Assembly: GCF_037975245.1 (NCBI RefSeq) | Contig: NC_092567.1 | Location: 13,840,876-13,904,875, forward strand | Direction of reading: 5' to 3' | Origin: Apostichopus japonicus | Taxonomy: Eukaryota; Echinodermata; Holothuroidea; Aspidochirotida; Stichopodidae | DNA length: 64,000 nucleotides | Part shown: positions 60,001 to 64,000 of the stretch, one piece after another | How positions within the stretch are numbered: the stretch's first letter is position 1 | Layout: every line of letters starts with the position of its first letter | Made by a program: the position numbers and the translations under genes | The notes under the pieces: model-generated | The model's database searches: none | Seen by the model: the letters and a program-made list of their open reading frames with translations, nothing else | What the model was told of the DNA's origin: nothing

Positions 60001-63000
60001 AGTCGTTCACTGAGACTTTAATATTTTCTTTCTTCAGCTGCTTTCGTAATTTGGAAACCTCATCAACCAAGCAATCGATGCTTGCATATGCATGAGGGAT
60101 GGTAGACTGAAAGAAAAATAGGAAAAACATTGTCAAGGATTAATGAGACAGATAAACATCCATGAAAGAAGTTACGAAAGGTACAAATTTGAGCAGAATG
60201 CACATTTATTTACAAAGTGAAAACATTTAGTGGCAAGAAAGTGGAATGAAGGATATCACAAAACACACTTTGTTTATTATTGTTGATATTATTGATATTA
60301 TTATTGATACTATCAGTATATTAATGGTGCTTGCAGCTTCATTTAATTTTTCTTGTTGATGGGCTACAAGTAAAATGGGTAAACAGTGTGATGATTGAGT
60401 CCAATATAAATGTATTATGCTTATAAATACACAAATATCATCTTACATATTCCAGAAAACAAATTACAGATGTTGAAACTATCAGGGATGAGCCTAGGGT
60501 AAGAAAAAATTCACAGAACTTTGCTAAAAATTACAGTATAGGCTCCAGTTTGTGTATGCTACAGTGTGTTAGGAGAATACTTTTTGTCCCCGAGGTAGAA
60601 AAGAAATCACGGATGTTCCGCGAATTCGCCTGAACTATACATGACTCCTAACATTCACTACTTTTACAGATTTCATAAAGTGATTTGGAATTTGTAGGTT
60701 TAATATCTTCCTGTCTCTTGCCTTCTACTGTCTTGAAAAGTTTCTTCAAAAACTGCAAAACATCTCTTTATAAGTTTTATTATCGTATGCAGATGGGAAA
60801 GATGAAGATGTGCTAGATTTCTTTCTAAATCCAGCCAGAATTTTCTTTGTTCCCCTTGTGAGTTATCATACATACTGCCTACAAGCATAACCTGCATTAC
60901 AGGACTTAGGGAAATGTTAGGCTACCTGTAGTTTGAAGTCTAAATTTAAAATTTAAATTTAAAGTTGTGACCTTATGTCCTACATTGTGCAGTAGAATGT
61001 CCCTGAAATGACTTGAAAACAATAATAATCCTTCCTTAAATGCAAAGTTCACTCATTCAAAGGAAGATCTCTTTGTTACACATTGAATTACATGCATGGA
61101 AAAGGAAGGCTATGTAGACTTTCTCACACCCCCCCACCTCCCCTGCCATCACTCTTTACCCTCTTTGAACTGTTGGATTATGTTGTTATTCCAGAATCCA
61201 GTAAATCATAAATTCTGGCTGGCTTTTTTGTTGTTGTCTGTATTTGGCAAATCCAGTATCAGGTCAGACTTGAAATGTCAAATCTGGTGCATCCCCTAAT
61301 GGCTTCTGTTAAATATCTTTGTCTTAGATGAAGGTCACCATAAGAGAACCTGTCACAATTAAGATCACAGAGTTGTTGATATGAGGCTTTGTAAACTTAC
61401 ATGTCATGGAGGGAAAGGAAAACAATGAAGACATACTTACTTTAGATTCTGTGAGTCTCTTAGCTATTGTTCTCCTCATTCCACTCAAAGGTATATCTAC
61501 AAATGTTTTCTGTAGCAGAAAGAAAAGGGTTTCAAACATAACCAATACCAGCTCAAAGGTAACTTATAGGGTTAATGGTAATTAAAGCTAGTTCACAATG
61601 ACTATAAAGTAGCCCCTGTGGGGACCACTGAGCTGAAAGTTAGCTTAAAATATTACTCAACCAAGGATAACTGAGCTGCCATTTAATTTGCAATACTACA
61701 CAGCTACGGTGGGGACAACTGAATTGAAAGTGAGTTTAAAATGTTTGGTAGCCCATTGTGGGGACAACTGAGTCGAAAGATAGTTTAATATGTTATGTGA
61801 AAACTGCCTGGAAAAGCAGAATGGCTTAATATCTCACAATTCCTATCACCTTGCATTTCAAACAAAACCTTTTATAACTTATATAATTCTTCCTCAATAA
61901 CTTTGGAAGACCATGTCAGAAGAAAACAAACAGAATGCATTGAATACATGATTGAATCTTTGGTCATCTGCACCAAGAGTTCAAGAATAACAGACTGAAA
62001 CTTGAAACTACAAGGTATTCATCTCTCAGACAAGAGTACCAAAGCTTTAACATCAGCTTTACTTTTTGGAGTTGAATTTTGTCTAGTCTACTAAATTAAA
62101 AGGTGAAGACATATATCAAAAGTCTTTCTAAGATATAAGTAGTGTTTACACGGGTCCAAAAATCGGGAACCGGGTACCCTAGAGCCGTTACCCGTCGGGT
62201 ATCCAGGTACCCGGAAAAATTATTTACCCTCGTGTATCACGATTTTCAGGAAATGACATATTGGATGCTATAATAAATGAATTACATTCTCTACTGACAA
62301 TGTTTTCATGTTCAAATACGTAGGTGTAAGATAAGGTTTTAAACCTTCCTGAATAGTTTCTATTTGCATTTGTTTCTTTCATTAACTTGTTAATAAATTA
62401 ATTATAATTAGCATTACTACTAACATCGCACTGCCGCTGCTGCTTATATAAATATCCAATTTAGCTCTTAAACAGTTGTTACTACTACTATCTATTATGC
62501 AGGCCAAGGTTCGCATTAGCCGCGAGATTGCGCAATTCGCGCAATTTGATCGCATTTGGAATAAACGATCAGTAAAAAGCCACTTGCGATTATTATTTTG
62601 TAGTTATCCCGTCTATAATCTATAAACATCTCGTAAAATTCCTTGTCAGCTTTTCTTTCTATGAAATAAACGAATGAATAAATAATAATTTCTTCCACAT
62701 GGTTGCCTAACACCATACTATGTCAATGAGAAATCTAGCCGGCTAAGCCTAACCATCTGTTTATTCGCTGAAATTGTGACGCAGTTATAAGATATCCATG
62801 GAATACTTTCATTATTGCTGTTACGTTCGACCACATGGTTGCCTAACACCACACTACAGTAAGTCAATGGAGTATCTAGCATAGCCATCTGTTTATTAGC
62901 TGAAATTGTGACACAGTTATAAGATATCTATGGAATACTTTTGTTATTGCTGTTATCTTCGACCATATGGTGTTTTTGTTTTAAAAATAACACTTTGCGT

Positions 63001-63513
63001 AGGATTTGGGTAATAAATTAGGAACCGGGTAGTATCGCGTCGGGCGGGTACCTTCGTTATTGCTGTTATCATCGACACATGGTAGCCTAACACCACACTA
63101 AGTCAATGGGAAATCTGCCTAACCGTGGGTTTGCCAATTTTTTTTTATTTTTAAATCACACTTTGCGTAGGATTCGGGTAATAAATTAGGAACCGGGTAG
63201 TATCGCGTCTGGCGGGTACCGGGGTATCCGGATAACCCGTGCAAACACTAGATATAAGGTTGATATTATTCCAATGTTGCTATTTCAAACAAAATTTAAC
63301 TCAAAGAAATATTTAGTTTACACAGTCGATAAAGATGAAGATTATATGACAAAATTAAAACCTGCTGAAAAAGTGAAGCCTACCTGAGGTTGGTATGCTG
63401 TTGGTGCTGTTACTGGAGTAACAGGTACTGGAGAAGGTGTCACAGATGACCTTGCTGGAGGTGCTTGGGCTGTGGCAGCTTTGCCACCAGCATCAAGAAA
63501 CTTTAAAACATCA
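53838..63513 (-). CDS. PDHX: PDHX: pyruvate dehydrogenase complex E3-binding protein (3' part)
   Basis: Mitochondrial structural subunit that anchors dihydrolipoamide dehydrogenase (E3) to the E2 core of the pyruvate dehydrogenase complex. Exons joined on the minus strand: 63384-63513, 61441-61509, 59969-60106, 56653-56811, 55283-55347 and 53838-54078. All have GT-AG sites and matching phases and give 802 coding nt in the window. They cover the last strand of the subunit-binding domain, a Pro/Ala/Thr linker and the whole E2-like domain. The E2 catalytic motif DHRVVDG is replaced by DARVVDS, so His and Gly are lost. That separates PDHX from active E2 (DLAT). The lipoyl domain and most of the binding domain lie past the right edge. 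Introns carry minisatellites and two hAT-like insertions but the exons are intact. Confidence 0.93.
54301..55215 (-). repeat. PDHX intron repeat of CATATGTGTGCCA units
   Basis: From about 54640 the intron holds diverged ~60-70 bp units with 'gtgtgccatcctaatattaatgtaac' and 'gcaaggcataac..aacctatg'. A nearly perfect ~139 bp higher-order duplication covers about 54904-55180. Confidence 0.8.
55283..55347 (-). CDS. PDHX: PDHX exon: YQGGSF segment (65 nt)
   Basis: A short exon easily missed because it has no long frame. It codes [20 protein letters not shown] then F, and the split AG|C serine joins the last exon. The acceptor is ctttaaag and the donor gtatga. It fills exactly the gap between the neighbouring exons. 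Confidence 0.92.
55348..56652 (-). other. PDHX intron with TGACCT motifs and a TA tract
   Basis: TGACCTATATTGACCTTGAC near 55452 and TGACCTCTGTTGACCTTTGA near 55620 belong to the dispersed TGACCT repeat group. A TA-rich stretch sits at about 55705-55750. No exon is seen. Confidence 0.6.
56653..56811 (-). CDS. PDHX: PDHX exon: [13 protein letters not shown] segment
   Basis: 159 nt, phase 0-0, 53 codons. [26 protein letters not shown] and the LSSISDKVR helix match the E2-like fold. The donor is gtaaga after AGG. The intron beyond its acceptor holds the ~40-bp minisatellite. Confidence 0.94.
56850..57783 (+). repeat. ~40-bp minisatellite in PDHX intron, left block
   Basis: Units of ATACCATACCACTGTACACT then GTAACAGGTCATGGCAATAA, about 20 copies with length variants lacking 'catggcaa'. 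The array is split by a hAT-like element at 57784 and resumes at 59338. Confidence 0.92.
57784..59337. mobile_element. hAT-like element, 1,554 bp, in the minisatellite
   Basis: The left end CAGTGACGTAGCCAGG and the right end (reverse complement) CAGTGGCGTAGCCAAGG are inverted repeats. Flanks GTTATAGG and GTAACAGG match at 6 of 8 bases, both derived from the array unit. It holds shared-core copies at about 57860-57945, 58028-58130 and 58315-58420, and a tandem ~288 bp duplication (57967-58535). No transposase is encoded. Confidence 0.78.
57967..58535 (+). repeat. ~288 bp tandem duplication inside the hAT-like element
   Basis: ATCCGATTTGAAACGTGGGG begins both copies (about 57970 and 58256). 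They run almost unchanged to GACATCAACATTA. They differ mainly in poly-G length and one base near the hairpin (GGCATACAGC versus GGCGTACAGC), so the duplication is recent. Confidence 0.88.
59338..59755 (+). repeat. ~40-bp minisatellite in PDHX intron, right block
   Basis: Continuation of the 56850-57783 array, about ten units, ending about 200 bp before the exon at 59969. A (GGA)n/(AGC)n stretch follows at about 59868-59910. Confidence 0.92.
59969..60106 (-). CDS. PDHX: PDHX exon: STIPHAYA segment
   Basis: 138 nt, phase 0-0, 46 codons. [17 protein letters not shown] and [18 protein letters not shown] are signature stretches of the E2/E3BP core domain. The acceptor is tctttcag-like and the donor gtaaga. 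Confidence 0.95.
60107..61440 (-). other. PDHX intron, nothing recognised
   Basis: AT-rich with a short TTATTGATATTATTGATAC repeat near 60280. No bounded element or exon. Confidence 0.5.
61441..61509 (-). CDS. PDHX: PDHX exon: start of E2-like domain
   Basis: 69 nt in phase 0 between ctgtag (ctacag acceptor on minus) and gtaagt. It codes [20 protein letters not shown] followed by ESK, the conserved entry to the E2 acyltransferase fold (I-x-x-x-R-x-x-I-A-x-R-L). Confidence 0.93.
61600..61800 (+). repeat. ~60-bp tandem repeat, three diverged copies
   Basis: Blocks of 'tgtggggac.actgagctgaaag' recur near 61618, 61708 and 61756 within a PDHX intron. Confidence 0.6.
62140..63250. mobile_element. 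hAT-like element, 1,111 bp, perfect 8-bp duplication
   Basis: The left end TAGTGTTTACACGGGT and the right end ACCCGTGCAAACACTA are inverted repeats, flanked by GATATAAG at 62132-62139 and 63251-63258. Subterminal CGGGTACC motifs repeat near both ends. The middle has about three diverged ~130 bp units with CACATGGTTGCCTAACACCA (62697-63090). It sits in a PDHX intron about 130 bp from the linker exon. No transposase frame. Confidence 0.9.
63384..63513 (-). CDS. PDHX: PDHX exon: end of binding domain and Pro/Ala/Thr linker
   Basis: The acceptor ctctccag precedes 130 nt and the donor is gtaggc. [16 protein letters not shown] ends the peripheral subunit-binding domain. A Pro/Ala/Val/Thr-rich flexible linker ([17 protein letters not shown]) then leads to the catalytic-like domain. 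It starts in phase 2 and ends in phase 0. Linkers of this composition are usual in E2 and E3BP proteins. Confidence 0.88.
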
Positions 63514-64000
63514 CTGGAGAGAAAGGATTCTAACATGTTTCAATTGAGTTCTAAGACCTACTCCATAAGTAACATCAATTGATGGGAAACTAATTATCTT
63601 GTTAATCCAAATACGATTAGAAACTCAGGTCTTTCTGGAAACACAACTTATGCAGAGAGGTTGCTGGGAAAGGATCCAATATAATATTGAATTTGTTTCC
63701 AAAAGCAATTATGATACTGATGGCATTAACAGTCAATGCATAATGAAGTACTGAAGATTACTAATGAAGCCATTAGGGTTTCCATGCCATCTAATTCTGA
63801 TAAGATTGCTCACATCCAACCAGTTTATTCCTTTGAAAAATGATAAACAGAAACTGTTAAATATCACACAGTGCAGTCCCTCTAGTATTCTTGTCAAAAC
63901 ACATAAACAAAACACACAAAGTATATGCTACATGAAAACATAAACTTGCTTTGGGATATTTAATAATAACAAGCAGCACTGGCAACCTCCTAGAAGTGAC
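63514..64000 (-). other. PDHX intron at the window edge
   Basis: AT-rich. No further PDHX exon is seen before 64000; the upstream exons lie outside the window. Confidence 0.6.

Overview
This is a stretch of animal nuclear genome: intron-rich, AT-rich and crowded with transposons, SINEs and minisatellites. The repeat style (many poly-G/poly-C runs, dispersed TGACCT repeats, nested non-autonomous DNA transposons) fits a marine invertebrate deuterostome, most likely an echinoderm. That placement is inference. Two protein-coding genes can be supported, both on the minus strand.

Gene 1 (31979 down to 9090) is a secreted-protein gene I do not recognise. It starts with a signal-peptide exon (31919-31979). 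Tiny phase-1 exons of 9, 15 or 18 nt follow (24967-24984, 22872-22889, 18388-18396, 17217-17231, 15219-15236), several coding DPxxC-like peptides. Next come one exon for a von Willebrand factor C domain (14132-14341) and four exons that each encode one copy of a ~145-157 residue four-cysteine domain (13301-13771, 10669-11109, 9929-10363, 9090-9526). Every junction is phase 1 and the joined frame stays open to a stop, giving about 710 residues. Exon architecture and tandem domain are the most novel items here.

Gene 2 (63513 down to 53838, continuing beyond the right edge) is the 3' part of PDHX, the E3-binding protein of the pyruvate dehydrogenase complex. Six exons cover the end of the subunit-binding domain, a Pro/Ala/Thr linker and the whole catalytically inactive E2-like domain.

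Between and inside the genes lie mobile elements. A ~2.7 kb family has ~16 bp inverted ends (CAGGNGCGTATCCAGG type) and 5-bp target duplications (29390-31856, 34717-39056, 36760-38445, 40913-43629). Several hAT-like elements have 8-bp duplications (26198-27322, 26642-27173, 30730-31192, 35046-36143, 35423-35824, 57784-59337, 62140-63250). Many share a ~100 bp core with a hairpin, although their termini differ. A dimeric retroposon headed by U2 snRNA sequence sits at 33516-33861 with a 17-bp target duplication. Tandem arrays fill much of the rest, including a ~399 bp satellite (49640-50960) with nuclear-receptor-type half-sites in every unit.

Regions: 1-9 kb intergenic, with a SINE, a MITE and the gene 1 3' UTR; 9-32 kb gene 1; 32-53 kb intergenic, dominated by nested transposons and satellites; 53-64 kb PDHX. 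The two genes have no evident functional link.
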